A DNA stretch of 64,000 nt from Sphingopyxis fribergensis (GCF_000803645.1 NZ_CP009122.1:224501-288500), one strand, 5' to 3'. Shown: positions 8,920-18,100, counted from the first letter of the stretch. The notes: generated by a model not told the origin, from the sequence alone. Made by a program: numbers and translations.

Positions 8920-9711
8920 ATGGCATATCAAACGATAGTTTTCGAAGCGCAGGACGGCGTTGCGCGACTCACGCTGAACCGGCCCGACCGCCTCAACAGC
9001 TTCACGGTACAGATGCACGAGGAGGTTGCCGAAGCGCTCGGTCGCGTGGCCGGCGACTCATCAATCCGTGCGCTTTTGCTCACGGGTGCGGGTAGGGGGT
9101 TTTGCGCCGGGCAGGATCTGGGCGACCGTGCGGTTGCACCGGGCGCCGAGCCGGTTGACCTCGGAGACTCGGTGGAGCGCTATTATGCGCCCTTGATCCG
9201 CAGTCTTACGTCGCTGCCGATGCCGGTCATCTGTGCTGTGAACGGCGTCGCGGCGGGGGCAGGAGCCAATATCGCACTTGCCTGTGACATCGTTCTTGCC
9301 GCTCGCAGTGCGAAATTTATCCAGTCTTTCGCCAATATTGGCCTCATCCCGGATTCCGGCGGGACATGGGTGTTGCCACGTTTGATCGGACAAGCGCGAG
9401 CGCTCGGCTTAGCGCTGACAGGTGATCCCTTGCCTGCGGAACAGGCGGAAGCCTGGGGCCTCATCTGGCGCTGTGTCGATGATGACGTCCTTGCCGGTGA
9501 AGCTGCCGCTCTGGCGTCGCGTTTTGCGAACGGGCCCACTTCCGGGCTCGCCGCGACCAAGCAGGCCTTGCGGGAATCCTCATTGAAGTCACTCGACGCT
9601 GCGCTCGACAACGAACGCGATCTCATGCGCAGGCTCGGTCGAAGTGCCGACTATGCAGAGGGCGTTGCCGCCTTCTCGGCGAAACGCAAGCCAGCATTTA
9701 CGGGCCGTTGA
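8920..9711 (+). CDS. paaG: PaaG, 1,2-epoxyphenylacetyl-CoA isomerase
   Basis: A 263-residue crotonase-family protein that opens the ring epoxide to the seven-membered oxepin-CoA and later isomerises a double bond. It shows the crotonase oxyanion-hole region GAGRGFCAGQDLGDR, as in PaaG, and NGVAAGAGANIALACDI, while SGGTWVLPRLIG marks the third conserved segment. I choose ATG 8920 (MAYQTIVFEA) because GGAGG lies four bases upstream; earlier in-frame ATGs at 8902 and 8857 give poor N-termini. It is first in a rightward operon whose gaps are all under 25 bp. Confidence 0.93.
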   Translation: MAYQTIVFEAQDGVARLTLNRPDRLNSFTVQMHEEVAEALGRVAGDSSIRALLLTGAGRGFCAGQDLGDRAVAPGAEPVDLGDSVERYYAPLIRSLTSLPMPVICAVNGVAAGAGANIALACDIVLAARSAKFIQSFANIGLIPDSGGTWVLPRLIGQARALGLALTGDPLPAEQAEAWGLIWRCVDDDVLAGEAAALASRFANGPTSGLAATKQALRESSLKSLDAALDNERDLMRRLGRSADYAEGVAAFSAKRKPAFTGR

Positions 9712-9733
9712 CGGCCAAGAAGGAGTTCATCTC

Positions 9734-11764
9734 ATGGCCGTTCGTGCCGTTCAAAGTTACACCGAAGGACATTGGTACACCAGTTCGGGCGGCCGTGAGG
9801 CCGTTGCGTCGGCGGTCACCGGTGAGATCATCGCCGAGATTGGCAGTGATGGGATCGATTTCGGCGCGATGTTGCGCTTCGCACGAGCGACCGGCGGACC
9901 GGCGCTGCGCGCGATGACCTTTCACGAGCGCGCGTTGATGCTCAAGGCGCTGGCGCAAGCCGTCATGGCGCGAAAGGAGGAACTTTACGAGCTTTCCTAC
10001 CCCAGCGGTGCAACGCGTTCGGACAGTTGGATCGACATTGAGGGCGGAGCGGGAACGCTCTTCGCCTATGCATCGAAGGGGCGGCGCGAACTGCCCAACG
10101 AGCGGCTATTGATCGACGGCGACACCGAATTGCTGGGCCGTGCCGGCACCTTTGTCGGGCAGCATGTCTACACGTCGTTGCAGGGCGTCGCCGTTCACAT
10201 CAACGCTTTCAATTTTCCGATCTGGGGAATGCTCGAAAAACTCGGGCCCACCCTGCTCGCGGGCGTGCCGGCCGTCGTCAAACCCGCTCAGTCAACCGGC
10301 TACATCGCCGAGGCCGCTTTCCGGATCATGATCGAATCCGGCGTACTCCCGGCAGGTGCGCTGCAACTTGTGTCGGGCAAGACGGGAGATCTTTTCGATC
10401 ATCTGACTGCCCAGGATGTCGTGGCCTTCACCGGCTCTGCTCGCACAGCCATGCTGTTGCAAAACCATCCGGTCATTGCGCGCGAATCGGTTCGGTTCAC
10501 GGCGGAACGCGACTCGCTCAATGCGTCAATTCTCGGGCCGGATGCGACGCCCGACACGCCCGAGTTCGATCTGTTCGTCAAGGAAGTGGCGAAGGAGATG
10601 ACGGTGAAGGCCGGGCAGAAATGCACTGCCATTCGCCGCGCGCTCGTGCCTGCCAACCTGATCAACGCCGCGCAGGAGGCGCTGTCGGCCCGTCTCGCCA
10701 AGATCAAGGTCGGTGACCCGCGCGACGAAAGCGTGCGCATGGGAGCACTTGCCAGTCGCAGCCAGTTGTTGGACGTCCGTTCAAGGATCACCGAGCTCGC
10801 AAAGGTAGCGCCGATCGTCTTCGGAAGCCCGGACGATGTTCCTCTTACGGGCGAAGGCCTAAGCGGAGGCGCTTTCATGTCGCCCATCCTGCTGCGGACC
10901 GACACGCCATGGAAGGCGACGGCAATCCACGAGGTCGAGGCCTTCGGTCCGGTATCGACGCTAATGCCCTATGACGGCATCGATGATGCAATTGCGCTCG
11001 CGAACCGCGGCATGGGGTCACTCGCGCTATCGGTCGTGACACACGACCCGGACGTTGCGCGTGACGTGATCCTCACAGGCGGCGCCTGGCATGGTCGCAT
11101 CCTCTTCCTCGACCGCGACTGCGCCAAGGAGTCGACGGGTCATGGCTCGCCACTGCCGGTCCTCATTCATGGCGGGCCGGGTCGCGCTGGCGGCGGCGAG
11201 GAAATGGGAGGTATCCGCGGCGTGAAACATTATATGCAGCGCACCGCGCTGCAGGGTGGTCCAGCATTACTGTCAAAGGCCGTGCATCAGCAGTTGCCGG
11301 GCGCCCCGACTGCCGAAGGCGACCGCCATCCCTTCCGACTGACATTCGGGGAAATTGAACCCGGCTACGGCATCCGTACCGCGGCAAGGACCGTTACACT
11401 CGAAGACATTGAGCATTTCGCGCACTTCACCGGCGACACATTCTATGCGCATATGGACGAAGAAGCGGCGTCAAAGAGTCCGATCTTCGGCGGCCGCGTA
11501 GCCCATGGCTATCTGATCCTGTCGTTCGCTGCCGGCCTGTTCGTCGATCCCGCGCCCGGACCAGTGCTCGCCAATTACGGTCTTGAAGGACTGCGCTTCG
11601 TCAAGCCTTTGAAGCCAGGAGACAGCATGAAGGCGGTCCTGACCGCTAAATCGAAGTCCCTCAAGACTCCGGAAATGGGCGAAGTTCGCTGGCATGTCGA
11701 TGTCAGCAACCAGGACGATGAGCTTGTTGCCACCTATGATCTGCTGACGATGAACGCGGTCTGA
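9734..11764 (+). CDS. paaZ: PaaZ, bifunctional oxepin-CoA hydrolase / 3-oxo-5,6-dehydrosuberyl-CoA semialdehyde dehydrogenase
   Basis: PaaZ (676 residues) cleaves the oxepin ring and oxidises the resulting aldehyde. Residues 1 to about 520 form the aldehyde dehydrogenase domain, with the catalytic cysteine in KAGQKCTAIRR. The last 140 residues form a MaoC-like (R)-hydratase domain with the TGDTFYAHMDEEAA catalytic loop and GRVAHGYLILS. Both domains have the expected active-site residues. The ATG at 9734 has AGGAG eight bases upstream; the frame is open further back, but that stretch overlaps the end of paaG. It lies 22 bp after paaG. Confidence 0.96.
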   Translation: MAVRAVQSYTEGHWYTSSGGREAVASAVTGEIIAEIGSDGIDFGAMLRFARATGGPALRAMTFHERALMLKALAQAVMARKEELYELSYPSGATRSDSWIDIEGGAGTLFAYASKGRRELPNERLLIDGDTELLGRAGTFVGQHVYTSLQGVAVHINAFNFPIWGMLEKLGPTLLAGVPAVVKPAQSTGYIAEAAFRIMIESGVLPAGALQLVSGKTGDLFDHLTAQDVVAFTGSARTAMLLQNHPVIARESVRFTAERDSLNASILGPDATPDTPEFDLFVKEVAKEMTVKAGQKCTAIRRALVPANLINAAQEALSARLAKIKVGDPRDESVRMGALASRSQLLDVRSRITELAKVAPIVFGSPDDVPLTGEGLSGGAFMSPILLRTDTPWKATAIHEVEAFGPVSTLMPYDGIDDAIALANRGMGSLALSVVTHDPDVARDVILTGGAWHGRILFLDRDCAKESTGHGSPLPVLIHGGPGRAGGGEEMGGIRGVKHYMQRTALQGGPALLSKAVHQQLPGAPTAEGDRHPFRLTFGEIEPGYGIRTAARTVTLEDIEHFAHFTGDTFYAHMDEEAASKSPIFGGRVAHGYLILSFAAGLFVDPAPGPVLANYGLEGLRFVKPLKPGDSMKAVLTAKSKSLKTPEMGEVRWHVDVSNQDDELVATYDLLTMNAV

Positions 11765-11787
11765 GAGCCGGGAAAGAGGAGAGGAAA

Positions 11788-13083
11788 ATGGCTACCGCGC
11801 TTGCACTTGAACCCATTGAGACAGCTTCGGTCGACGAACTTCGCGCGCTTCAGCTCGAGCGGCTTCGTTGGTCCATACGTCACGCCTATGAAGGCAATCC
11901 CCGCTATCGTGCGAAGTTCGATGCGGCGGGCGTACACCCGGATGACCTTCGAACGCTTGCGGACCTGGCCCGCTTTCCGTTTACGACGAAGGCCGATCTG
12001 CGAGACGCCTATCCGTTCGGCTTCTTCGCCGTCCCGCAAGAGAAACTTTCGCGCATCCACGCATCGTCGGGAACTACCGGAAGGCCCACCGTCGTCGGCT
12101 ATACCAGGAAGGATATCGAAACCTGGTCAGGTGTGGTCGCACGATCCATCCACGCGGCGGGCGGGCGCCCGGGAATGAAGGTCCATATCGCCTATGGCTA
12201 TGGCCTCTTCACCGGCGGCCTTGGCGCCCATTATGGTGCAGAGGCGCTCGGATGCGCGGTCATTCCGATGTCTGGGGGGCAAACCGAAAAGCAGGTCCAA
12301 TTGATCGGCGACTTCCGGCCCGAACTGATCATGGTCACGCCCAGCTATATGCTGTCGATACTCGACGAATTCCGGCGACAGGGCATCGATCCGGCCACCA
12401 CCTCGCTCACGACAGGCATCTTCGGCGCAGAACCGTGGACAGAAGCCATGCGCGCCGAGATCGAACAGGCATTCAACATCAGCGCCGTCGACATCTACGG
12501 CCTCTCGGAAATCATGGGCCCCGGTGTGGCGCAGGAATGCGCTGAATCCAAGGACGGGCCGACCATCTGGGAAGATCATTTCTACCCTGAGATCATCGAT
12601 CCTGTGACCGGCGAGGTCGTGCCCGAGGGCGAGGAGGGCGAGCTTGTGTTCACCTCGCTCACCAAGGAAGCAATGCCTGTCATTCGCTACCGTACCCGCG
12701 ATCTGACCAGACTACTGCCGGGTACGTCACGGACCATGCGTCGCATGGCAAAGATCACTGGCCGCTCGGACGACATGATGATCATTCGTGGGGTGAATGT
12801 CTTTCCGACCCAGATTGAGGAACATATCCTCGGCTGCACTGCGCTCGCGCCGCATTATCTGATCGAGATCACGCGCCCGAGCCGGATGGATCAGGTGAAA
12901 CTGCTTGTCGAAGGGCGGGCGGGCATCGGCGACAACGAATGCGTGCGTGATGGCAAGCGGCTCGCCGAACGGATCAAGACCATGATCGGCATCACGGTCG
13001 CGGTCGATATCCAACCGGCAGGTTCGCTCGTGCGATCCGGTGGCAAGGCTACACGGGTGCTCGACTTGCGGCCCAAGGCGTAA
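11788..13083 (+). CDS. paaK: PaaK, phenylacetate-CoA ligase
   Basis: PaaK (431 residues) activates phenylacetate with ATP and CoA, the entry step of the pathway, and also makes the likely effector of the PaaR-like regulator. The AMP-binding P-loop is SSGTTGRP at 93-100, IYGLSEIMGPG marks the acid-binding motif, and RSDDMMIIRGVNVFPTQIE is the hinge to the C-terminal domain. Length and motifs are standard. It starts 23 bp after paaZ behind a strong purine-rich ribosome-binding site. Confidence 0.96.
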   Translation: MATALALEPIETASVDELRALQLERLRWSIRHAYEGNPRYRAKFDAAGVHPDDLRTLADLARFPFTTKADLRDAYPFGFFAVPQEKLSRIHASSGTTGRPTVVGYTRKDIETWSGVVARSIHAAGGRPGMKVHIAYGYGLFTGGLGAHYGAEALGCAVIPMSGGQTEKQVQLIGDFRPELIMVTPSYMLSILDEFRRQGIDPATTSLTTGIFGAEPWTEAMRAEIEQAFNISAVDIYGLSEIMGPGVAQECAESKDGPTIWEDHFYPEIIDPVTGEVVPEGEEGELVFTSLTKEAMPVIRYRTRDLTRLLPGTSRTMRRMAKITGRSDDMMIIRGVNVFPTQIEEHILGCTALAPHYLIEITRPSRMDQVKLLVEGRAGIGDNECVRDGKRLAERIKTMIGITVAVDIQPAGSLVRSGGKATRVLDLRPKA

Positions 13084-13105
13084 TTTCCCCAGGAGAATCC
13101 GGACC

Positions 13106-13411
13106 ATGCATAAGCTGATGGCGCTCTATAAAATTCCGGCCGATGAGACGGCTTTCTTCGCCCACTATAATTCCGTCCATCTGCCGTTGGTCGAGAAGAT
13201 ACCGGGGCTGTTGAAGACCGAAGTCACGCGGATTGACCGCACATTGATGGGCGAGGAGGGCAATTTTCTCCTGGCTGAGCTTTATTTCGCTGATACGGAC
13301 AGCTTCAAAACCGCCATGAAAAGCGATGAAAATGTCGCAGTTGGCGCCGACGCGGTGGCCTTTGCGCCTGGCATTTTGACGGTCATGACCGGTCACACCC
13401 TGGGCGATTGA
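13106..13411 (+). CDS. EthD-domain protein in the paa operon
   Basis: A 101-residue protein of the EthD family (ferredoxin-like alpha/beta barrel, usually dimeric). It opens with MHKLMALYKIPADETAFFAHYNSVHLPLVEKIPGL, close to the family signature of a hydrophobic strand followed by H-x3-P. EthD proteins are found in several oxidative degradation clusters without a settled biochemical role. AGGAG lies ten bases upstream of the ATG. It sits between paaK and the paaF/paaH fusion, with 22-bp and 7-bp gaps, so it is clearly co-transcribed with them. It is not part of the textbook paa set; a scavenging or chaperone role would be a guess. Confidence 0.8.
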   Translation: MHKLMALYKIPADETAFFAHYNSVHLPLVEKIPGLLKTEVTRIDRTLMGEEGNFLLAELYFADTDSFKTAMKSDENVAVGADAVAFAPGILTVMTGHTLGD

Positions 13412-13418
13412 ACGGACC

Positions 13419-15494
13419 ATGCCCATCCATCAGGAAATCGTCGGCAGGATCCTTCTGCTCAGAGTCGACAATCCCCCGGTCAATGCCTTGTCCAGGGTCG
13501 AGCGCCGCGGCCTGATCGATGGGATTGTGCGCGGGGCCGATGAGGATATCGATGCAGTCGTCATCATCGGTACCGGCGCGAGCTTCATCGCAGGCGCGGA
13601 CATCCGGGAGTTCGGCCAGCCGCCCGAGCCGCCACATCTTCCCGAAGTCGTCGAGGCGATCGAGGCTTCTACAAAGCCGGTCGTTGCGGCGATCGCCGGT
13701 CAGGCGCTCGGAGGCGGGCTGGAAGTCGCCCTAGCATGCCACTATCGGCTGGCAAGCGCAGACGCCAGGCTCGGACTTCCTGAAACGACCCTGGGTCTCA
13801 TTCCTGGCGCGGGCGGGACGCAACGCTTGCCCCGTCTTGTCGATCCCCTTGTCGCCGCAGACATGGTTGCCACCGGTAAGCCGCGCAATGCGACAAGCGC
13901 GCTGCAGATCGGGCTGATCGACTGGATCGCCGAAAGGCCGCTCGAGATCGAAGCTGTGGAGCGGGCTCGAGATGTCGCCAGGCAGTCGCTCGACGGGCGA
14001 CGTCTGTCTGAAGGGAATGTCGCGACATCGACCGCCACAATTGAAGCGCTCGCCCACCTGAAGGCGGACACGGTCAGAAAATCGCGGGGCGCACTCGCTC
14101 CCGGCATCGCCATAGACCTCATCCGTTTGGCGCTACAAAGTCCCTATGATGCCGGTGTGGCCGAGGAACGGGCCCGTTTTCTTGAATTACGATCGAGCCC
14201 GCAAGCCGCCGCCCTGCGGCACATCTTCTTTGCGGAACGGGAAGCCGCGAAAGGACAGGGCGGGGCCGCGCGCAGTGTTGCACGCGTCGGCGTCATAGGC
14301 GCGGGCACGATGGGCGCGGGGATCGCGATGAGCGTGGCGGACGCAGGCTTTCCGGTCACCCTCATCGAACAAAATGAAGCGGCGCTTGCCGCCGGGCTCG
14401 ATCGTATCGCGCGAGCCTATGGCGATGGGGTCGCGCGAAAAAGACTGACCAGCGAGGTAGCGGCCGAGCGCCGTGCCAATATCACCGGCGCAACCGATTA
14501 TGAGGCGTTGGCGCAAGCGGATCTCATTATCGAGGCCGCCTTCGAAACCATGGAGGTCAAGGATTCGATCTTCAGGCGTCTTGACGCCGTCGCGCGGCCC
14601 GAGGCGATCCTGGCGACGAACACCTCCTATCTCGACATCGACGCAATCGCGGCCGTAACCGACCGACCCGGCCAGGTGGTGGGGCTCCATTATTTCAGCC
14701 CGGCCAATGTCATGAAGCTCCTGGAGATCGTGCGCGGGCGCAAAACCGATCCGGCGGTGCTGGCGACCGCGCTCGCTTTCGCCCGCCGAACCGGCAAGAT
14801 ACCGGTCGTCGCTGGCGTTTGCCACGGTTTCATCGGCAACCGGATGCTGCGTGCCTACAACCGGGAGGCGGGGCTATTGTTGCTCGAAGGCGCGACACCC
14901 TCGCGGGTCGACAAGGCTTTGACGGACTTCGGCATGGCCATGGGACCCTTTGCCGTGGCGGACCTCTCCGGGATCGACATCGGTCACAAGGGACGGATGG
15001 TCATGGAACCGGGATCCTATGAGCCTGCTGCTTTCCGCGTCCACGACACGCTGGTTTCGCGTGGATTTCACGGTCGCAAGACTGGCGCTGGTTTTTATCT
15101 CTATTGTGACGGGAAGGTCGAGGGCGACAACCCCGAAGTGGCAGACATCGTGGCGGCGGCGCGCGAGAATTTTGGCGTCGAAGCTCGAAACATCGATACC
15201 CACGAAATCGTGGAGCGGTGCATCTTTGCGGCTGCCGCCGAAGGACTGCAGATCGTGAAAGAAGGGATCGCGGCGCGGCCAGGCGACGTCGATGTGGTTT
15301 TCGTGAACGGCTATGGCTTCCCTCGCCACCGCGGAGGACCGATCTTCCATCTGAACCAGGCCGGCGATGTCGGTGTCGCGGCGCTTCGTGGCTATGCGCA
15401 AGGCCCCTTCGGCCGCTGGTGGCCATCTGCCGATCCGCATGACAGCAACGTCGAGATGCACCCTCGAGGCCAATCAACACAAGATGCCGCTTAA
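13419..15494 (+). CDS. Fused enoyl-CoA hydratase / 3-hydroxyacyl-CoA dehydrogenase (PaaF + PaaH functions)
   Basis: A 691-residue multifunctional beta-oxidation enzyme. Residues 1-190 are a crotonase domain (GADIREFG, GQALGGGLEVALACHYR, PETTLGLIPGAGGTQRLPR). From about 290 there is a 3-hydroxyacyl-CoA dehydrogenase NAD-binding domain with GAGTMGAG, followed by HYFSPANVMKLLEIV and two C-terminal HCDH repeats (GFIGNRML and GYGFPRHRGGPI). Its place in the paa operon, and the lack of separate paaF and paaH genes in the window, suggest it hydrates 2,3-dehydroadipyl-CoA and oxidises 3-hydroxyadipyl-CoA. It could also act in general fatty-acid oxidation. Starts 7 bp after the EthD gene. Confidence 0.9.
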   Translation: MPIHQEIVGRILLLRVDNPPVNALSRVERRGLIDGIVRGADEDIDAVVIIGTGASFIAGADIREFGQPPEPPHLPEVVEAIEASTKPVVAAIAGQALGGGLEVALACHYRLASADARLGLPETTLGLIPGAGGTQRLPRLVDPLVAADMVATGKPRNATSALQIGLIDWIAERPLEIEAVERARDVARQSLDGRRLSEGNVATSTATIEALAHLKADTVRKSRGALAPGIAIDLIRLALQSPYDAGVAEERARFLELRSSPQAAALRHIFFAEREAAKGQGGAARSVARVGVIGAGTMGAGIAMSVADAGFPVTLIEQNEAALAAGLDRIARAYGDGVARKRLTSEVAAERRANITGATDYEALAQADLIIEAAFETMEVKDSIFRRLDAVARPEAILATNTSYLDIDAIAAVTDRPGQVVGLHYFSPANVMKLLEIVRGRKTDPAVLATALAFARRTGKIPVVAGVCHGFIGNRMLRAYNREAGLLLLEGATPSRVDKALTDFGMAMGPFAVADLSGIDIGHKGRMVMEPGSYEPAAFRVHDTLVSRGFHGRKTGAGFYLYCDGKVEGDNPEVADIVAAARENFGVEARNIDTHEIVERCIFAAAAEGLQIVKEGIAARPGDVDVVFVNGYGFPRHRGGPIFHLNQAGDVGVAALRGYAQGPFGRWWPSADPHDSNVEMHPRGQSTQDAA

Positions 15495-15505
15495 GGAGAG
15501 ACGAC

Positions 15506-17008
15506 ATGGCAACGGCGCAATCCTACGTAACCCCGCTCAGCGCGGTCTCCACTTTCATCGGGCATGATCACGGGCTCTTCATCGATGGCGACTGGCGCGC
15601 TGCGAAGGGTACCGAACGACTTGACGTCTTCGATCCCTCGACCGGAGAACCCATCGCGAGCGTCGCCAATGCGTCGCCCGACGATGTCGATCATGCCGTG
15701 CGCGCTGCCCACAAGGCGTTCGAGAGCGGCGTCTGGAGCGGCATTGCCCCCGCCGAGAGGGAACGCCTGCTCCTCAAGTTTGCCGATCTGGTCGAAGCCA
15801 ATGCGGAGGAACTGGCGCAGATCGAAACGCTCAACCAGGGCAAGTCGATCAACATCTCGCGTTTCGTCGATGTCGGTGGCGCACCGGCTTACATGCGTTA
15901 CGTCGCTGGCCTCACGACGAAGATCACCGGGGAAACGTTCGACGTCTCGATCGGCGCGATTCCAGGTGCACGTTTCACGGCCTCGACGCGCCGCGAACCT
16001 ATCGGCGTCGTGGGCGCGATCGCACCGTGGAACTTCCCGATGATGATCGGGCTGTGGAAAATCATGCCGGCGCTTGCAGCTGGCTGCACCGTCGTCCTTA
16101 AGCCATCGGAAGTCACGCCGCTTACGAGCTTGCGGCTTGCGAGTCTGGCGAAGGAGGCGGGGCTTCCCGCGGGTGTTCTCAACGTGATCACCGGTGACGG
16201 CAAGGCAGGCAAAGCGCTGGTCGATCATCCGCTCGTGGCGAAGATCACGTTCACCGGTTCGACCGCAACCGGCAAGGCGATCGCGCGATCTGCATCGGAC
16301 CGGCTTTTGCGCACCTCGCTCGAACTTGGCGGCAAGAACCCCGCCATCTTCCTTGCCGACGCGCCCATCGAACAGGCGGTCCAGGGTGCAATCCTCGGCG
16401 GCTTTTTCAACAACGGTCAGGTCTGCGCGGCCTCCTCGCGGCTCTATATCGCGCGCGCCATCTATGATCCCTTCATCAAGGCTCTTGCCCACGCGGTCGA
16501 TGGTATGACCATGGGCCCAGGGCTGGACACGGCCGCGCAGATCAATCCCGTGGTTTCATTACAGCACCGCGCGAAGATTCTGGACCATATAGCGCGCGCG
16601 CGTCAGGATGGCGCCCAGATTGTCGCGGGAGGTGAAAGTCCCGACCGCGCTGGCTACTATGTCCGGCCGACCGTTGTAGTCGGCGCGGGAGCGCAGCTTG
16701 CCATATCCCGGCAGGAGGTCTTCGGGCCGCTGGTCACCGTCACCCCCTTCGACGATGAGGACGAAGCGATCAACCTTGCCAATGATACCGAAATGGGCCT
16801 GACGGCCTCGTTGTGGACTAACGATCTCAAGAAAACGATGGACCTCGTACCCCGGATCAAGGCCGGCACGGTCTGGGTCAATTGCCACAACTTGATCGAT
16901 CCCAATATGCCGTTTGGAGGCTACAAGGAATCCGGGATCGGCCGCGACTTCGGCATCCATTCGCTGGACGGCTATAGCGAGGTAAAGTCCGTGTGCATCG
17001 CGCACTAA
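15506..17008 (+). CDS. styD: Phenylacetaldehyde dehydrogenase (StyD/FeaB type)
   Basis: A 500-residue NAD+-dependent aldehyde dehydrogenase that would oxidise phenylacetaldehyde, the product of StyC, to phenylacetate, the substrate of PaaK. Key residues are the base Glu near 273 (LELGGKNP) and catalytic Cys near 307 (GQVCAASSR); APWNFPMMIG marks the cofactor region. The family is shared with betaine and other aldehyde dehydrogenases, but N-terminal features and position support StyD. It is the last gene of the paaG operon, 11 bp after the paaF/paaH fusion, and so is not in the styABC operon. Three bases separate its stop from the stop of the convergent LysR gene. Confidence 0.9.
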   Translation: MATAQSYVTPLSAVSTFIGHDHGLFIDGDWRAAKGTERLDVFDPSTGEPIASVANASPDDVDHAVRAAHKAFESGVWSGIAPAERERLLLKFADLVEANAEELAQIETLNQGKSINISRFVDVGGAPAYMRYVAGLTTKITGETFDVSIGAIPGARFTASTRREPIGVVGAIAPWNFPMMIGLWKIMPALAAGCTVVLKPSEVTPLTSLRLASLAKEAGLPAGVLNVITGDGKAGKALVDHPLVAKITFTGSTATGKAIARSASDRLLRTSLELGGKNPAIFLADAPIEQAVQGAILGGFFNNGQVCAASSRLYIARAIYDPFIKALAHAVDGMTMGPGLDTAAQINPVVSLQHRAKILDHIARARQDGAQIVAGGESPDRAGYYVRPTVVVGAGAQLAISRQEVFGPLVTVTPFDDEDEAINLANDTEMGLTASLWTNDLKKTMDLVPRIKAGTVWVNCHNLIDPNMPFGGYKESGIGRDFGIHSLDGYSEVKSVCIAH

Positions 17009-17011
17009 GCA

Positions 17012-17980
17012 TCAGCGGTCGGCTTGACCGCCGTTGGTCTCGGTCCCCCTAGCTACGGACGGAAAGGATCGACGGACCGGAGCGCGGTCGCGGGGCTGGC
17101 TCGCGACCGCGGTGGCAATGTGGTCGATGAAACTGCGTGCACGTCGCGACAGGAAGCGGGTCTGCGGATAGATCACCGTTACCGTTATCGGGGGCAGATA
17201 ATAATCCGGCAGGAGACGCCTGATCTTCTTGTCGCGGACGTCATCGTCGATCAGCCAGGATGGTACAATGGCTATCCCGTCGCCCGCCACCGCAGCCTGA
17301 TAGGCGGCCTCGTCACTGTTGGTACACAGACGACCCGATAGTTGCACGACCTGTCGGCCATTTTCCGAATCGAACTCCAGACGGCCGCTTGCGTTTCGGG
17401 TGGAACGCACGATCTCATGGGCCTCCAAATCGATCGCGCTCTCAGGCGCGCCGTGGGCTGCGAGATAGGCCGGAGAGGCCACGACCGCCCATTCAAATAC
17501 GCGAATGGTTCGGGTAATCAAGGATCCTTCCGTCGGCGCGGCCGTGGTAATAGCAAGCTCCAAGCCTTCCGCGACAATGTCCTTAACATTGTCGCTCAGC
17601 ACCGCATCGAGGCTGATCAAAGGATGGGCAGCCATGAACGAGCGCACCAGAGGGAAGAGGAGGGTGCGGCCGAGCGATTCGGGCAACGCCAGCCGCAAAA
17701 GTCCGGCGGCCTCGGGTTGCTGGCCTTTGACGAGAGCGTGGGCGGTCTCAACGGAATCAAGCATATGTTGCACATGTTCGTAGATTCGGGAGGCCTCCGG
17801 TGTCGGACTGATACGCCGTGTGGTTCTCGTAAACAGTTGAACACCAAGGCTATTTTCCAGGCCTGCAACATGTTTGCTGACCGTGGACTGGGAGATTCCG
17901 AGCTGTCGTCCGGCTGCGGAGAAACTTCCCAATTCCATCAGACGGGCGAACGCGGCGTAAGCTTCGATGCGATCAGTCAT
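17012..17980 (-). CDS. LysR-family regulator between styD and styABC
   Basis: A 322-residue LysR-type regulator. The N-terminal winged helix ([39 protein letters not shown]) belongs to the CrgA-like branch, often autorepressors or redox/aldehyde sensors. The effector domain follows from about residue 90. It is transcribed divergently from styA across 120 bp and convergently with styD, so it is the second candidate regulator of the styrene genes next to the TetR protein. A GCGT-N5-ACGC inverted repeat (18013-18025) just beside the styA operator could be its site, though this is weak. Confidence 0.88.
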   Translation of the reverse strand: MTDRIEAYAAFARLMELGSFSAAGRQLGISQSTVSKHVAGLENSLGVQLFTRTTRRISPTPEASRIYEHVQHMLDSVETAHALVKGQQPEAAGLLRLALPESLGRTLLFPLVRSFMAAHPLISLDAVLSDNVKDIVAEGLELAITTAAPTEGSLITRTIRVFEWAVVASPAYLAAHGAPESAIDLEAHEIVRSTRNASGRLEFDSENGRQVVQLSGRLCTNSDEAAYQAAVAGDGIAIVPSWLIDDDVRDKKIRRLLPDYYLPPITVTVIYPQTRFLSRRARSFIDHIATAVASQPRDRAPVRRSFPSVARGTETNGGQADR

Positions 17981-18018
17981 TTATTCTCTTTCGCATATAT
18001 CATAGTGGATTTGCGTCA

Positions 18019-18047
18019 TTTACGCCTGACCGCTCGGTCGATAAATA
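18019..18047 (+). promoter_or_regulatory. styA promoter with GACCG-N2-CGGTC operator in the spacer
   Basis: A -35 box TTTACG (18019-18024) and a -10 box TAAATA (18042-18047) are separated by 17 bases. The spacer contains the perfect palindrome-type element GACCGCTCGGTC at 18028-18039, identical to the element before paaA and placed at the same offset from both boxes. A protein bound here would block RNA polymerase, which fits a TetR repressor. The promoter lies about 55 bp upstream of the styA start. Confidence 0.7.
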
Positions 18048-18054
18048 GAAAAGA

Positions 18055-18090
18055 AAAGCTTCACCCCAGGAAAGCTTCACTCCAGGAAAG
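18055..18090 (+). repeat. 16-bp tandem duplication covering the styA ribosome-binding site
   Basis: AAAGCTTCACCCCAGG (18055-18070) is followed directly by AAAGCTTCACTCCAGG (18071-18086), a tandem copy with one mismatch, and both are followed by AAAG. Each copy ends in AGGAAAG, so the leader carries two Shine-Dalgarno-like sites; the second is the one spaced for the ATG at 18101. Confidence 0.9.
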
Positions 18091-18100
18091 GATGAATGGC

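Noticed and set aside
17342..18100. Long N-terminal extension of the styA reading frame (about 250 codons)
   Set aside because: It overlaps the LysR gene on the other strand, mirrors its codons and has no StyA-like character; the conserved N-terminus and ribosome-binding site are at 18101.
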